Origin: Paragorgia papillata
Lineage: Eukaryota; Cnidaria; Anthozoa; Scleralcyonacea; Coralliidae
NCBI GenBank assembly: GCA_035771165.1
Contig: JAWNZC010000368.1
Span: 2,038,501-2,102,500, forward strand
Length of the DNA: 64,000 nucleotides
Direction of reading: 5' to 3'
The stretch's first letter is position 1, and each line of letters begins with the position of its first letter. The position numbers and the translations under genes were made by a program. This document shows positions 21,631-33,029 of this stretch, piece after piece. The notes under the pieces were generated by a model. That model ran no database searches. It had not been told where the DNA came from and saw only the letters and a program-made list of their open reading frames with translations.

Positions 21631-22347
21631 TATAGGTATCGCAGATATAGAGTGCCTGCATGCTACACACATTCCCAAAGGGATCTGGGAGCATGCCCCC
21701 CCGGAAATGTTTTGAATTTTTAAATCAACTTCTGTTAATGTTGAATTCTTGGTTTTTATCTGACGTCACGGCGGCCACATTGGTGCACAGAAACAATGAA
21801 ATGGCGGCCATATTGGTGCACAATCCTTATCCTATGGGAATTTAAATCTATTCTTATTCAAACATTTCGTATTGTTTTACCACCTCAACGGGGCCACCGA
21901 TCACGTGAGTGAAAACGATCCATTGTTTCGATTTTGATAGATGATTTACAGTCACCAGAGATTGTATCCCAGAGGATTGCGTCCAAATGGGTTGATGTAG
22001 CTTTGCTGACGGGTCAGTTTGAACTGCACGATATTGAAAATATATTTTTCTCCAGAATTGATGAAAATGCATCGACAAAGGCTCGCACCATGCTTGTGCT
22101 TCACATTACCATATCTTCTTTAAGATGATGTAAAAACATTGCCAACAATATTTTCATCAGAGAACCACTTTAAATAGATTTCGAATTATTTCCAGTCTAG
22201 AACTTATAAGACAAAAGAAAAAGTCGCTTCGCGTGAAAAAAGTCGCTCAGTGGAAAACCGTCATAATACCATTGTGTTATTAGGGTTAGCTCGTTAACTA
22301 TGTCAATATACCGTATGCTATTAATCATTTTATTCGGTTTAATATAG

Positions 22348-22416
22348 ATCCTAACGGCAGTAGCATTGACGAATCCCAGAGAGATAACAGAAATACAGAT
22401 GGAGCTATGTCATCAG
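22348..22416 (+). CDS. Candidate linker exon of the death-domain gene
   Basis: A 69-base phase 1-1 exon candidate: acceptor TTCGGTTTAATATAG, donor ATCAG|GTAAAT. Reads PNGSSIDESQRDNRNTDGAM, a polar linker. The acceptor tract is short. Supported by strong donor, phase and similarity of composition to the other linkers. Confidence 0.4.
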
Positions 22417-22449
22417 GTAAATTCCTAATTAAACCCGAAATATGTTAAG

Positions 22450-22555
22450 TAATAGATACAGCATGAGCAGCCGAGCTGTATCTGATTTACAAGGCGAGCT
22501 GCAAGCGAGCCGTAGTAAATCAGATACAGCTCGGATGCGAATGCTGTATCTTTCT
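22450..22555. repeat. Palindromic GATACAGC element
   Basis: Inverted copies of GATACAGC and GAGCTGTATCTGATTTAC (22452-22484, 22520-22552) around a short centre; a further half copy at 22660-22680. Likely a small foldback MITE. Confidence 0.6.
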
Positions 22556-23016
22556 TAAAATACAAATGCATCTAAGTAATCAAGTTCACCGACTATTTGG
22601 GGGATACGGTCTGTTTTAGCCGAGAAAATCGAAGGTAAAGTTTATGTAAATCAGGACGATGCTGTATCCGATTTACAACCACTGCTACGGTATTGATTTC
22701 TTTAGAATTTTCGTCATGAATTATTAATGAGTATTTTAAGTATTATTAATATCACGGCCACCTCGGTTTTCATTGTTCCCACACGGACATATTTAATCTC
22801 GAAATCATAACCAAAGTTCGCTTATGCATATAATAACTAACAAATACATGAAGTGAACACTTATCGAATTCCCAATAGTATTAATCATAACTCAATAATT
22901 TATTCACTTTGACTTGTTGGCTCCGCGAAAAGCGTTCTTGTTTTACTCTCCTTCTTCCTTGGAAACCGTAATATTACAAAGTGATAGCATGGCATTTCGG
23001 TTGATTAGTGATTAAA

Positions 23017-23065
23017 TGTCCCTCAAGTCTCGGGAGGTTTAGTAAACCTCCAGAGGCTTGAGGGA
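23017..23065. repeat. Hairpin TCCCTCAAG…CTTGAGGGA
   Basis: Inverted repeat of about 23 bp with a one- to two-base centre, directly before a Harbinger-like MITE. It could be a terminator-like fold by shape but no transcript context is known. Confidence 0.6.
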
Positions 23066-23070
23066 ATTTA

Positions 23071-23203
23071 GACCCCATCCACACGTATACGTTTTCCTAG
23101 CGTTTTCATATTGTTTCAGGTAATGAGACCATTGTTTTCTGCTCCCCTGAGGACCGAGAACAATATAAAAACGCTATGAAAACGCATACGTGTGGACATG
23201 GCC
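23071..23203. mobile_element. Harbinger-like MITE, TTA target duplication
   Basis: 133-bp element with inverted ends containing CCACACGTATACG / CGCATACGTGTGG and GCGTTTTCATA, flanked by TTA at 23068-23070 and 23204-23206. Confidence 0.75.
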
Positions 23204-23482
23204 TTAATCACACTACTCAACCTCAATGCTATGCTATTACTTATAATTAAAACATGAGCAGCAATGTTTTATCAGAATTTAACCAAAAACGACCCACTTC
23301 GTAAGTTTATTGGCGTAGTAAATTTAAAAAACAACCTTGTCTAAGCCGAGAATATCAAGCAAAAGTTTATGTAAATCAGAATGATTTTTTATCAGGTATA
23401 AAACCTAAGGAAATGATACTGATTTTCTTTGTATTTTCCCAAATTATTGAGTTTTTGAAGATTAAGCTGTTTGTTTAAAGCT

Positions 23483-23727
23483 ACGGATACACGGGCAATA
23501 TTCGTCTCGCGACGGCAACGCAATGGCGATAAAATTGTTGCGTTACCGTCGCGAAGAGAAAATTGCTGGTCTATCATGTCTCACTACAGCAATGCAAAGC
23601 TTACCGCAATTGTTCAATGTTTTGAACTTTCGGCAACAATTGCGAGAAGCTATACGTTGCTAGCGCTGTCGCGAGGCATGATAGACGAGCAATATTTTCT
23701 TTGCGACGGTAACGCAACAATTTTATT
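23483..23727. repeat. Foldback element with GTTGCGTTACCGTCGC arms
   Basis: Arms 23535-23585 and 23670-23725 are inverted copies containing TTGCGTTACCGTCGC and CTATCATG. No target duplication identified. Confidence 0.6.
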
Positions 23728-24734
23728 AAATAAAATAAACTGGCCTAGTTACACCCCGTTGAATCATTCAAGAAACAAAGATTTATTGTTATTAGTGTTT
23801 TCAGCTTGAAGTTGGTAAAAAAAAACATTTACTGAAAATAAATTGACACAAAGTGACTTGTAGCCCAACAAGTACTTGTGACACACGTACGGTTTGACTA
23901 GTTCCCAGGTATAAATATCGAAAAACAACCTCGGTCTACCATCTAAGTTCCAGTAGCTCAATGGTGAGAGCTTAGAGACCTGGAGCTTAGAGTTTTTCTC
24001 TTAGTTTAACTTACGACAGCTTGTACAGCAAAAACAAATGAAAAAACTATACAAAATTTTATTGTTTGTATTCTGATTATTTTATTGTTGTTTTGTATTC
24101 TGACACTATATTCTGATTGGGCAGACCATAGGGCATCGTGAGCGATTTTTGAACGTGTTACGCATTTTTCCCAAAGATAATTTTGATTCAGGAAAACTGA
24201 TGAATAAAAATAAACTGCCTTAAAGCTATTTTGAAAGTAATGCGAACGGCTAGATTTTTGGCTACCTTTCGTCAAAGAAGGGGATAATTGCTGTTTTTGT
24301 TGAAAATAGGGTAATTCGATCAACTTGTGTTCGCAAGAAAAGCTTTGAAATTAATCTGTAAAGCACATTTTGAGAACATAAAAGTATGAACTAAACATCT
24401 GAACTTGGCTTGATGTAAAAGAAAACGTTCAATTGGTCCTGTGAGGTGGAACAGAAAGGACTCAAGGAGTTGAAATCAATTTTCTTTAAGATCATTTTTG
24501 TAAAATACCGTACTTCCGCTGCACCGATCGATTATGAACCTTTTCAGCTTCAACGAAAAACACCAAGTCGAAAAGCAAATTTCTGGGTGGACAAGCCTGG
24601 AATGCTTATTAAACACGAAGAAAAGCTCAGACTACTCGCTATTAAAATCGTATTGTGACTTTCGCATAAAGAAAATGTCAATAAAGGACAAATACGCCCG
24701 CGATTTTTTGGTCAGCTCTGACAAATTGTCCACT

Positions 24735-25500
24735 TGTTCCACTATTCATAAAGCGCGTCTTGTATTTCTCGTCCGTACACTTTAAAACAACTTTTGGAAA
24801 GAGTTTCTGATAAGAAAATACCATTAGTTCTTTAATTTCATCTCTTTGACTAAAAAGTATTGAAAATCATTAGTGGCAATTTTTATATCCTAAGGAATGA
24901 CTTTTTTTTTTTATTTCGACTTTAGACTAAGTGCTTTGGTTTGTAAGTTACTGATGTTATTATTTTTCACTGATAGCGACGAAAATACTATTTCTGACCT
25001 TTGAATTGGAAAAGTTTCTTGAGGGAACATTCCCCCAGACCCACTATTTTAGCCCCTGTGTCGGGGAATTCCTAGTTGTACCTCGTTGAATAATGCAAGC
25101 TACAAAAATTTATTGTTGTTCTGTCTTTTCTTTATTTAGCAGAGAGTAGCTCCAGAAAGAGATTGAATCCTGATGATAAACCTCGTGACAAAAAGAGAAG
25201 TAAGCATTCTTATTTAGTTAAATTGGACTTTTTACATGTTTGTTGTAGCTATTTATTTGTATATTGAGGTATAAACCAATGCAAATAAGCTTGAAAAAAT
25301 CTAGTAATTTCCATCAGATTCTACACATGAAACGTTCGATGTATCAAGCGGGTGTTAATTATTTAACTCTTTCCTGTCCGAATCGGTCTTTAGTATTTTA
25401 TTCTGGCTCACGCCAGACGATGCTATTCACCTCTGGGGAAGCCCTCGGACAGGAATGAATTAAGCCCGCTACTGTATGTAGTGTATTCAGAACAGAACAA
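24735..25500 (+). repeat. Segmental duplicate of 14277-15060
   Basis: Near-identical to 14277-15060 over the Penelope RT remnant, the GAATTCCT/CCTCGTTGAAT block, the 60-base exon and the following intron. Differences are scattered substitutions and small indels. A third, weaker fragment lies at 23748-23800. Confidence 0.8.
25140..25199 (+). CDS. Candidate linker exon, duplicated copy 2
   Basis: Paralogue of 14732-14791 with the same 60-base length, phase 1-1 frame, acceptor (TTTCTTTATTTAG) and donor (AGAA|GTAAGC). Reads ESSSRKRLNPDDKPRDKKR, shifting the C-terminal half from acidic to basic. If both copies are spliced into one transcript the protein would have a repeated linker; otherwise they are alternative or belong to two tandem genes. 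Confidence 0.5.
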
Positions 25501-25606
25501 CTAACTGCTGAACTGCCGACGTTTTAATTGCCTGTACAGAAAAGCATGGCGACTTGTACATTTAACCACACTCCTTTGCACACTGCAAATATATCGTTTC
25601 TTGCAG

Positions 25607-25671
25607 AATTATCGGGCGATAGGGTTTTAAAACGACCAACTTTGGTAGGAGTGAAGTTCTTACTTTTTTAA
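25607..25671 (+). CDS. Candidate terminal exon, copy 2
   Basis: Paralogue of 7276-7340 with conserved acceptor CGTTTCTTGCAG, frame and stop; reads ELSGDRVLKRPTLVGVKFLL. Lies 0.4 kb after the 25140-25199 exon with compatible phase, so a short transcript could end here. Inference. Confidence 0.35.
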
Positions 25672-25734
25672 TTCATGTTAGAGTGATAAATAATGCATGT
25701 TTAGTTGTTATTTGTGCTGATATAAGGTCTTCGC

Positions 25735-26838
25735 AAGTCAAGAAACACAAATCGAAATACAGTAAGGTTGGATATACTGCCAAAATATGGAACGTATGAG
25801 TCCAACGTTTTGAGCTAACATATATCAGAAAGATAATCATGTGACAAAGAATTAGCCAATCAGATCAAAATAACAAATCAATAATGATATGGGAAAAATT
25901 AGCCAATCAGATGAAAACAACAACAAATCAATAAGGAGATGCGAAAGACATTTGCTGTTTTTACCGTCTATTAACAAAACAAGGAGCCGGCGTAACAATG
26001 AGCGGGAGTTAAAAATGGATAAAAAATGAAAAAAAATGTTTATGTCCGCCCATGCTAGACAAAAACACTGGCTTAACAGAAGTTATAAATAAAAGAAAAA
26101 CGTTCGTTGAGTCCGTGAGGATGAATGGTTCCAATTTGAAAATGAGACGCTTTTTTGTCTTTTGCGGCTGTCATTACCACCAGAAATGGGTGAGATGGCA
26201 CAAACTTTCATGTCCGAAATACAGTTGTTAAAATGCCGGGCGAAAGGCTTGTCAACATCATTGTTTTTCACGGAACGAAGATGTTAAGCAAATCTGTCAG
26301 ATAAACGTCTGGCAGTTCCACCGATGTAAAGCATGCAACGTTTATTGCAAGAAATACACTAAATGATGTTGGAAGAGGTGCATGTAAAATTATGGTGAAA
26401 AACAAAATTAGATTTAGGTTTCGAAATACATGTAACGGAACACGTTTAACAACGGCTACGAGAGCAAGAAAATATTCCCGCTGGTGCCAGTAGACTTTTT
26501 CTAAGGGCACTACGCACTAAACCATCTCGAATGTTTTTATTACATCGAAAAGAGATCAATGGGTTATCGGTTAAAATAGCTGACGTTTCGGCGTCATTCT
26601 TTAAGATATGAAAATTGCGGCTAATGATATCCTTAACTTTGTAGTTAAAAGGATAAAATGTAAGAACTAATAGTATTTTATTGTCAGGAACTCTTTCCAA
26701 AGGTTGTTTTAAATTGCCCTGTCGAGGAATACTAGACGCTTTGTGAATAGCGGTGTCTAACAGATGGGTAGGAAATAGGTTTGTGTAACTGGGGGCATTT
26801 TAGTACACATTGCTACTCCACTAATTTGTTGGTATATG
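25735..26838 (-). pseudogene. Penelope-like element copy B, 3' part, dead
   Basis: Same content as copy A: connector region (26446-26760) and GIY-YIG endonuclease with the LYIGG/YIGET-type core and ARHFNNC at 26083-26400. Shares both GIY-YIG stop codons with copy A (26359-26361, 26284-26286). Split at 26838 by a hAT-like element. Confidence 0.85.
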
Positions 26839-28895
26839 CAGGGGCGGATTTAGCGTTAGTCAAATAAGTCAGATGACTAAGGTGAAAATTGTTAAGAAAT
26901 AATTATAAATATCATCATATATTAACTTCCTAATTGGTCTAAACAAGAAAAATTGCGAGGGCTGACTGGCTTAGACTTTTGCAGGATTTGGGCCGAGTTA
27001 GATATTCTGATTGGTCCAAACCAGATAAATTGCGAGCGCTGACTGGTTTAGGTGTTTTGCAGGATTTAGGCCGATTTAGCCAATCCCGGTTTAGAATCTT
27101 GCAGGATTTAGACCGATTTAGCCATTCTCATTGGTCCAAAATAGCCAAATCGCGAGCGCTGACTGGTTTAGATTTTTGCAGGATTTAGGCCGATTTACCC
27201 ATTGTGATTGGCCAAAACGAGGCAAATCGTTGAATCTGATTGGTTGATTGCTTTGCTTAAAGTATGCCTTACCGGAAGCCTGCAAAATGCGATCTGCAAG
27301 GTCTTCGTTCAGTCTAATTCTGTTCGATCGATTCATGGCTTCTACAAGCTTGTTAGATCGTGCGTTGTGTGCTTTATAAAGCAGCGATGATGTTCTTTTG
27401 CGGCAAATATATGTTGATTTGTCTGCGAGAATCAGTGCTTGTCGAGTACTGGCGGCCGGAGAGCATTTCCCCAAGATTGGGAAGACATCGATGCTGAGAC
27501 GGTCTATTTCACTATTTGCCACAACACATGAAGGCGGACAAGCTAGAGTAAGCCATATGTCGCCCATAGGTAAGCTTATAGGTACAGTAGTTCATCAATA
27601 TGGATTCAATATCGATGTTAGTCTGTTGTCATGTTACTTCCCTAACCTTTGTTGATATCCGTTCCATATTAGCATAATCTGCGTTGAGCACACTGGTATA
27701 AACCAATGCTATTAAATGCTTCATGTAGTACTATAAACACTACTTAGGTAGTGTTTCAATTCTAGATACTCACTAGTATGTCATAATCATGATGCAGAGT
27801 CAGATTGCCTTTCCACAGTAGTTTACATAATACATTCGTCCTCAGTTCATATTACAAGTCAGTTAATTGTCTATATATATATATAACGTACAGTATTATA
27901 AGTAATAACATATAACTTTTAAACATAAGTAATAAGGTCTGGGCCTGGGGAAACAGATCAAAAGCTAAGCAATAAATATCTACATGACATTTCTACAAAT
28001 TTCCATGTATTATCGTTATACATCAAGTAAGCATTCTTCTCACATGTGGCTATTATGAAATTTTAATCTGATAATTGCACTGGACAGGAATTGAACTTTG
28101 GTTGCTGGTGCCTGAAAACCAGACAGCTCATAGTAACATGGGTTAGTAGGGGGATGGGTAGTGGCATATTAGATGGGGGTTAGAATGATCGGGATGATGT
28201 AGAGAGTTGAGCTCCTCTATGTCTATGTCCATGTAATATCCATTATGGTCATTAACAAAAGCTTCTCCTGACTCCTAACCTGACATTGTCTGCTTGGGTT
28301 GAGGTTTAAAAGGCAAGTATCAGGCATTTGAAAGCCAGACAGCTCTGGGTAGGTGGGGCTCAACAGCCATGGAAGGTAGCCCACCTTGCTCTGGGTTATG
28401 CAGAATGTTAAATTCAGCTAGACCTTCACTTGTGTGTTGATCAGGCTATCCATGTTGGATTCACTGACTGAAACAATGTAACTGGTGTTTCCTAGGCATG
28501 CTGATGAACTTTGACATAGAGCGAAACAGCCAACTTTTTTATATTAGAATGTGACCACATATCTCTCTACTGTTTATTGGATTTCCCCACCCTCATTCCT
28601 GGAAAAACTTAGCCTTACACACTTGCAAACTATCACAAGGTTTCTAAGACAACAAGAATTAAATATCGAAGTCCAGTTTAGACAAAATGTTTCTTGAAAA
28701 TGATAAAATATCCATTAAAAACATGGTTTAAAACATTTAAAATTTTGCTCAAATGTGCTGTCAGAATGCAGGAAATGCCATTTCAGAGATCCAAATTTCA
28801 AAATTTTTCCGGGGAACCATGCCCCTGGACCCCCCTAGAAATATGGGCCCACAGCAACTTTGACTAAGGTATCAAAATTCCTAGATCCGCCCCTG
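26839..28895. mobile_element. hAT-like element with 5-bp target duplication, copy 1
   Basis: Termini CAGGGGCGGATTTAG and CTAGATCCGCCCCTG, each with a subterminal GACTAAGGT motif; ATATG is duplicated at 26834-26838 and 28896-28900. Copy A of the Penelope element gives the empty site. The left third carries an internal tandem repeat (26946-27210) of GCGAGCGCTGACTGGTTTAG and GCAGGATTTAGGCCGATTTA units with ATTGGTCC spacers. No transposase is recognised. The ends and 5-bp duplication resemble hAT5-type elements. A second member is at 42926-44363 and a lone end at 29982. Confidence 0.8.
26946..27215. repeat. Subterminal tandem repeat inside the hAT-like element
   Basis: Three to four imperfect units built from GCGAGCGCTGACTGG, TTTTGCAGGATTTAGG and CATTCTGATTGGTCC. 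Subterminal repeats are often transposase-binding sites in hAT elements. Confidence 0.7.
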
Positions 28896-29275
28896 ATATG
28901 TTTACCATCAAATGAATAATTGTTGAGGGTGAGCACAAGTTCTCCCAAGCGAAGTAATGTAGCGGTGGATGGTTCCAAAACATGCAGTGCGTTGATTAAA
29001 GAAAAACTTGAATAAGCTGGCCTGAATAAGATTGTTAATGATGGTTTTAACAGTTTTCTTTTGAGTAGGGGTGGAATCAAAATTTAACGCATAAAAGGAG
29101 GCGCCGCTAAGTTGACGAAGAGCTTCTTGTCGATACAAGTCAGCTCTGCAGTCAACAACGGCACCACCTTTGTCTGCAGGTTTGATTACAACGTCATTCC
29201 GACTTCGCAATGATTGAAAAGCTAGAAGTTAATCTCTGTTGAGGTTGAAAGCCCTTTTGGGGCGTGAATGGTTTA
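28896..29275 (-). pseudogene. Penelope-like element copy B, N-terminal RT part
   Basis: Continues copy B beyond the hAT-like insertion: SRNDVVIKPADKGGAVVDCR, DLYRQEALRQLSGASFYALN and FDSTPTQKKTVKTIINNLIQ on the minus strand. The KPADKGGAVV motif is better kept than in copy A. Confidence 0.85.
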
Positions 29276-29337
29276 ATAGGTTTTGCGGCACTGTCGAACA
29301 AAAGATCAAGAGACGAAAATTGGACTTCAGGTTTTGA

Positions 29338-29703
29338 TAGACGAATTTAATTGAGACGAATTTAATTGTTTGAATTTTATTCGACGAAACTGCGACGTAT
29401 AACTCGATTAACGACGCACAAATTAAATTCGTCTGAGTCAGACGGATAATACGACGATAATGCGTGTTCGAGTTACACGACGAATTAAATGTTTCTCTTC
29501 CATCTGTGACAATTCGGCGCCATGTTTTCAAGAAACTGTTTTCAGGCTCCACGAGTCCAAGTAAAAACAATTAAATCCGACTGAAATTCGACGTTTAACT
29601 CGACGTCGCATTTACGTCGCATTACCGACGAAGTTAAAAAAGTTTAAAAAGGTGAAATTGGTCTGAATTAAATTCGGCTATTCTGCGACGTTTAGCGTAG
29701 GCC
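29338..29703. mobile_element. Harbinger-like MITE, left end lost
   Basis: Duplicate of 13798-14186 with the right end (CGTTTAGCGTAGGCC then TTA) intact and the left terminal 25 bases missing. Confidence 0.65.
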
Positions 29704-29945
29704 TTAGAGAGAATTATTAATTATGTTAACAATGTCTACACTGCGCTCAAATTTACATGGGAAATAATTCTCGACATTTTAGTAATGGTAATGCGCTCAT
29801 GACGTCTGTCTCTTATAAGCCGACCGATTCACATAGTTACCTTTTATTTTCATCCTCTCATCCCAACCACACTAAACAATCCATTTCATACTCTTCTTCG
29901 ACTTTTCCCGCGCCTATGCAGTGATGGCAAATATTTTGAGATGAA
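29704..29945 (+). pseudogene. Penelope-like RT fragment, plus strand
   Basis: Plus-strand frames with stops read INYVNNVYTALKFTWEI and later YFHPLIPTTLNNPFH and LCSDGKYFEMKC, the same RT region as 14190-14460. Confidence 0.6.
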
Positions 29946-29981
29946 ATGTTTGAAAATGAGATATATTTTTTTATCCAGCGT

Positions 29982-30110
29982 CTGGGGCGGATCTAGGAAT
30001 TTTTATACCTTAGTCAAACCTCCGGTAGGTCCGCGTTTATAGGGAGATCCCCCTGGAAAAGTTTTTAAATTTGAGTCTCTGAAATGGCATTTTCCGCAAA
30101 CAGTCACTTT
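29982..30110. mobile_element. Lone end of a hAT-like element
   Basis: CTGGGGCGGATCTAGGAATT followed by CTTAGTCAAACC and GGCATTTTCCGC, the same order as the right end of 26839-28895 in reverse. No matching opposite end was found before the GGTAGT array. Confidence 0.55.
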
Positions 30111-30432
30111 GAAAAAGTCGTGTTTTCGATAGCAAATTTAATAAAAGCGGGATAGAGCCAAAATAATTTAGCAACATATCATTAGTTATATGTCAAGTAC
30201 TACATTTAGAATTGTAGGAAATAACTAAAAAAGATCACTGAATCAAATCTTAAGTTGCCAGAAGACTAAAAAATTTATATATAACGATAATAAGCTGCTA
30301 AAAATCTAGGAGGGAAATCGTGGTGAATGCATTAATGATATTGTTATCACCAGGAATCATTACCGGGAATATTTATATTCGGCAATTATTTTGAAATTTC
30401 AGGTTTGTGTCTGGCTGTGTAGCAAAAGGCCA

Positions 30433-31819
30433 GTAGTGGTAGTGGTAGTGATAGTGGTAGTGGTAGTGGTAGTGGTAGTGGTGGTAGTAGTGGTAGTGGT
30501 AGTGGTGGTGGTGGTGGTAGTGGTAGTGGTGGTAGTAGTGGTAGTGGTAGTGTAGCGGTAGTGGTGGTGGTAGTGGTAGTGGTAGTGGTGGTAGTAGTGG
30601 TAGTAGTAGTGGTAGTGGTAGTGGTAGTGGTGGTAGTAGTGGTAGTGGTAGTGTAGCGGTAGTGGTGGTGGTAGTGGTAGTGGTAGTGATAGTGGTAGTG
30701 GTAGTGGTAGTGGTGGTAGTAGTGGTAGTGTAGCGGTAGTGGTAGTGGTGGTGGTAGCGGTAGCGGTGGTGGAAGTGGTAGCGGTAGTCGTAGTGGTAGT
30801 CGTAGCGGTAGTCGTATATAGTCGTAGTCGTAGTGGTAGTCGTAGCGGTAGTCGTAGCGGTAGTCGTAGTCGTAGTGGTAGTCGTAGCGGTAGTCGTAGC
30901 GGTAGTCGTAGTCGTAGTGGTAGTCGTAGTCGTAGTCGTAGTGGTAGTGGTAGCGGTAGTCTTAGCGGTAGTGGTAGTGGTAGCGGTAGTCGTAGTGGTG
31001 GTGGTAGTGGTAGTGGTAGTGGTAGCGGTAGTCGTAGTGGTAGTGGTAGTGGTAGCGGTAGCGGTAGTCGTAGTGGTAGTCGTAGTGGTAGTCGTAGTGG
31101 TAGTGGTAGTCGTAGTCGTAGTCGTAGTGGTAGTCGTAGTGGTAGTGGTAGTCGTAGTGGTTGTGGTAGTGGTAGTCGTAGTCGTAGTGGTAGTGGTAGT
31201 GGTAGTGGTAGTGGTAGTGGTAGTGGTAGTCGTAGTCGTAGTGGTAGTGGTAGCGGTAGCGGTAGCGGTAGCGGTAGCGGTAGTGGTAGTGGTAGTGGTA
31301 GTGGTAGTGGTAGTGGTAGTGGTAGTGGTAGTGGTAGTTGTAGTGGTAATGGTAGCGGTAGCGGTAGTGGTAGCGGTAGCGGTAGCGGTAGTGATAGTGG
31401 TAGTGGTAGTGGTAGTGGTAGTCGTAGCGGTAGCGGTAGCGGTAGTCGTAGTGGTAGTGGTAGCGGTAGCGGTAGTGGTAGTCGTAGCGGTAGTGGTAGT
31501 GGTAGTCGTAGCGGCAGTGGTAGCGGTAGCGGTAGTCGTAGCGGTAGTCGTAGTGGTAGTGGTAGCGGTAGTCGTAGCGGTAGTGGTAGTGGTAGTGGTA
31601 GTGGTAGTGGTAGCGGTAGCGGTAGTGGTAGTCGTAGCGGTAGCGGTAGTGGTAGTGGTAGCGGTAGTGGTAGCGGTAGCGGTAGTGGTAGTGGTAGTCG
31701 TAGCGGTAGTGGTAGCGGTAGCGGTAGTGGTAGCGGTAGCGGTAGTCGTAGTGGTAGTGGTAGTGGTAGTCGTATTGGTAGCGGTAGCGGTAGTCGTAGT
31801 CGTAGTGGTAGTGGTAGTG
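30433..31819. repeat. GGTAGT hexanucleotide array, 1.4 kb
   Basis: Tandem GGTAGT with GGTAGC, CGTAGT and CGTAGC variants; a small satellite of it reappears at 32188-32222. Frames on both strands stay open (Ser-Gly-Ser-Arg, poly-Val-Ala, His-Tyr-Asp-Tyr) because the unit has no stop. The repeat-only composition and lack of splice or start context exclude a gene. Confidence 0.95.
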
Positions 31820-31829
31820 CAATACTACT

Positions 31830-31965
31830 CCAATATTCAAAAACCGACCCTAACCCTAATCACTTTTTCAGGGGTTATTTCTTTTCAAATAAATTTTAAG
31901 ATAACCTATCCCCTATACCCCCAAATTTTTCCAATATTTAAAAACCGACCCTAACCCTAACCATT
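31830..31965. repeat. Short direct repeat with telomere-like CCCTAA units
   Basis: Two about 95-bp direct copies of CCAATATTYAAAAACCGACC, each containing CCCTAACCCTAA (31848-31860, 31949-31962). Too short for a telomere; interstitial. Confidence 0.6.
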
Positions 31966-32534
31966 TTTTGTTTTTTTTTTAAATAATTCTACCCTAAACT
32001 TGACCGTATTTATAAACATTTTAAAAGAACGTGGTAAGTTGGTTTTTCATTCGGATTTCAAACAGACTTATTTACCTGTATCCTTGTTCCACATCCTAAG
32101 TGATGACATGTCATGTTGTGTGATTGGATCCGAACACCTGTTTTATGACCTGTTTTTTGTTTATTATGATTTACTTTAAAACAAAAATAGTGGTAGTGGT
32201 ATTGGTAGTGGTAGTGGTAGTATCATTTGCTCAGTATAGTCGAGCTTGACGAACGTATACCAAACGTCTGTTATTGGATTTATTAATGCAAAAATATTCG
32301 AAGTTTTAACCTTTAACCCTAATCAGTGTTCTATCTCGATATATTGGACGCCAAGAACAAAAGAATAAATGAGAGAAGAAATCAAAAACAATGGGAGAAC
32401 AAAGAATAAAATAAATACATTTTAAGCGTTAAAGGGTTAATTTAAAATTATAGTGTATAATTTTCTATTATTGCATCATACAACATTTGCACATTTCATT
32501 ATCAAACATTATTTTATCTTTGTATATGTTTTAG

Positions 32535-32852
32535 AACCAAATATGAGTCTCAATTTTGAAGAACCATTAGTAAAAGATATTCCATACCTGACAAGAGTTG
32601 ATATTTGCAAAGGTCTAAACCTAGAAAGTATTGTAGGTCAAGGGGATTACAGAACGCTTGCTGGATTGATGTGTATGACCAATTGTGATGTTCAAGCAAT
32701 TTCTAAGTCAAAAGATCCGGCTGACGAACTGCTGTCATGGTGGCAACCAAAAATTTCTATAGCAACAGTTGCAAAACTGCGTGAATTACTGTTGGATCCA
32801 AAAATGAATAGAGAAGATTTGGTCAAAATTTTAGACTCGTCTGCTTCAACAG
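32535..32852 (+). CDS. Death-domain exon 2
   Basis: A 318-base phase 1-1 exon: acceptor TTTGTATATGTTTTAG, donor CAACAG|GTATTT. It reads an about 90-residue death domain: YLTRVDICKGLN, GDYRTLAGLM, CDVQAISKSKDPADELLSWW, TVAKLRELLLDP and REDLVKILDSS. Same helix order as the exon at 5562-5867 but with low identity, so not a recent duplicate. Both Trp residues of SWW are in the core position. Together the exons suggest a protein with two different death domains, or two death-domain genes in a row. The downstream exons are not in this window or not recognised. Confidence 0.7.
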
Positions 32853-33029
32853 GTATTTTAGTAATTTATAACAAGAAAAGTTGCATGATGACGATAGTGA
32901 TTAAATAACTGTTGGTGGTATTTGATTAATGGTTTTACCAAGAAAAGATTTGTTTTTAATAGCAAGTCACGACTTGCTGTTTATCTAGTTGATGACTGTG
33001 CATTAGATTGCATTTTGATTTAACGTTCA

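Noticed and set aside
30739..31954. Open frames of over 370 codons (Ser-Gly-Arg, poly-Val, His-Tyr-Asp)
   Set aside because: Produced by the GGTAGT array in several frames at once, with no codon bias or splice context.
31848..31962. Telomere
   Set aside because: Only two CCCTAA units per copy, interstitial.
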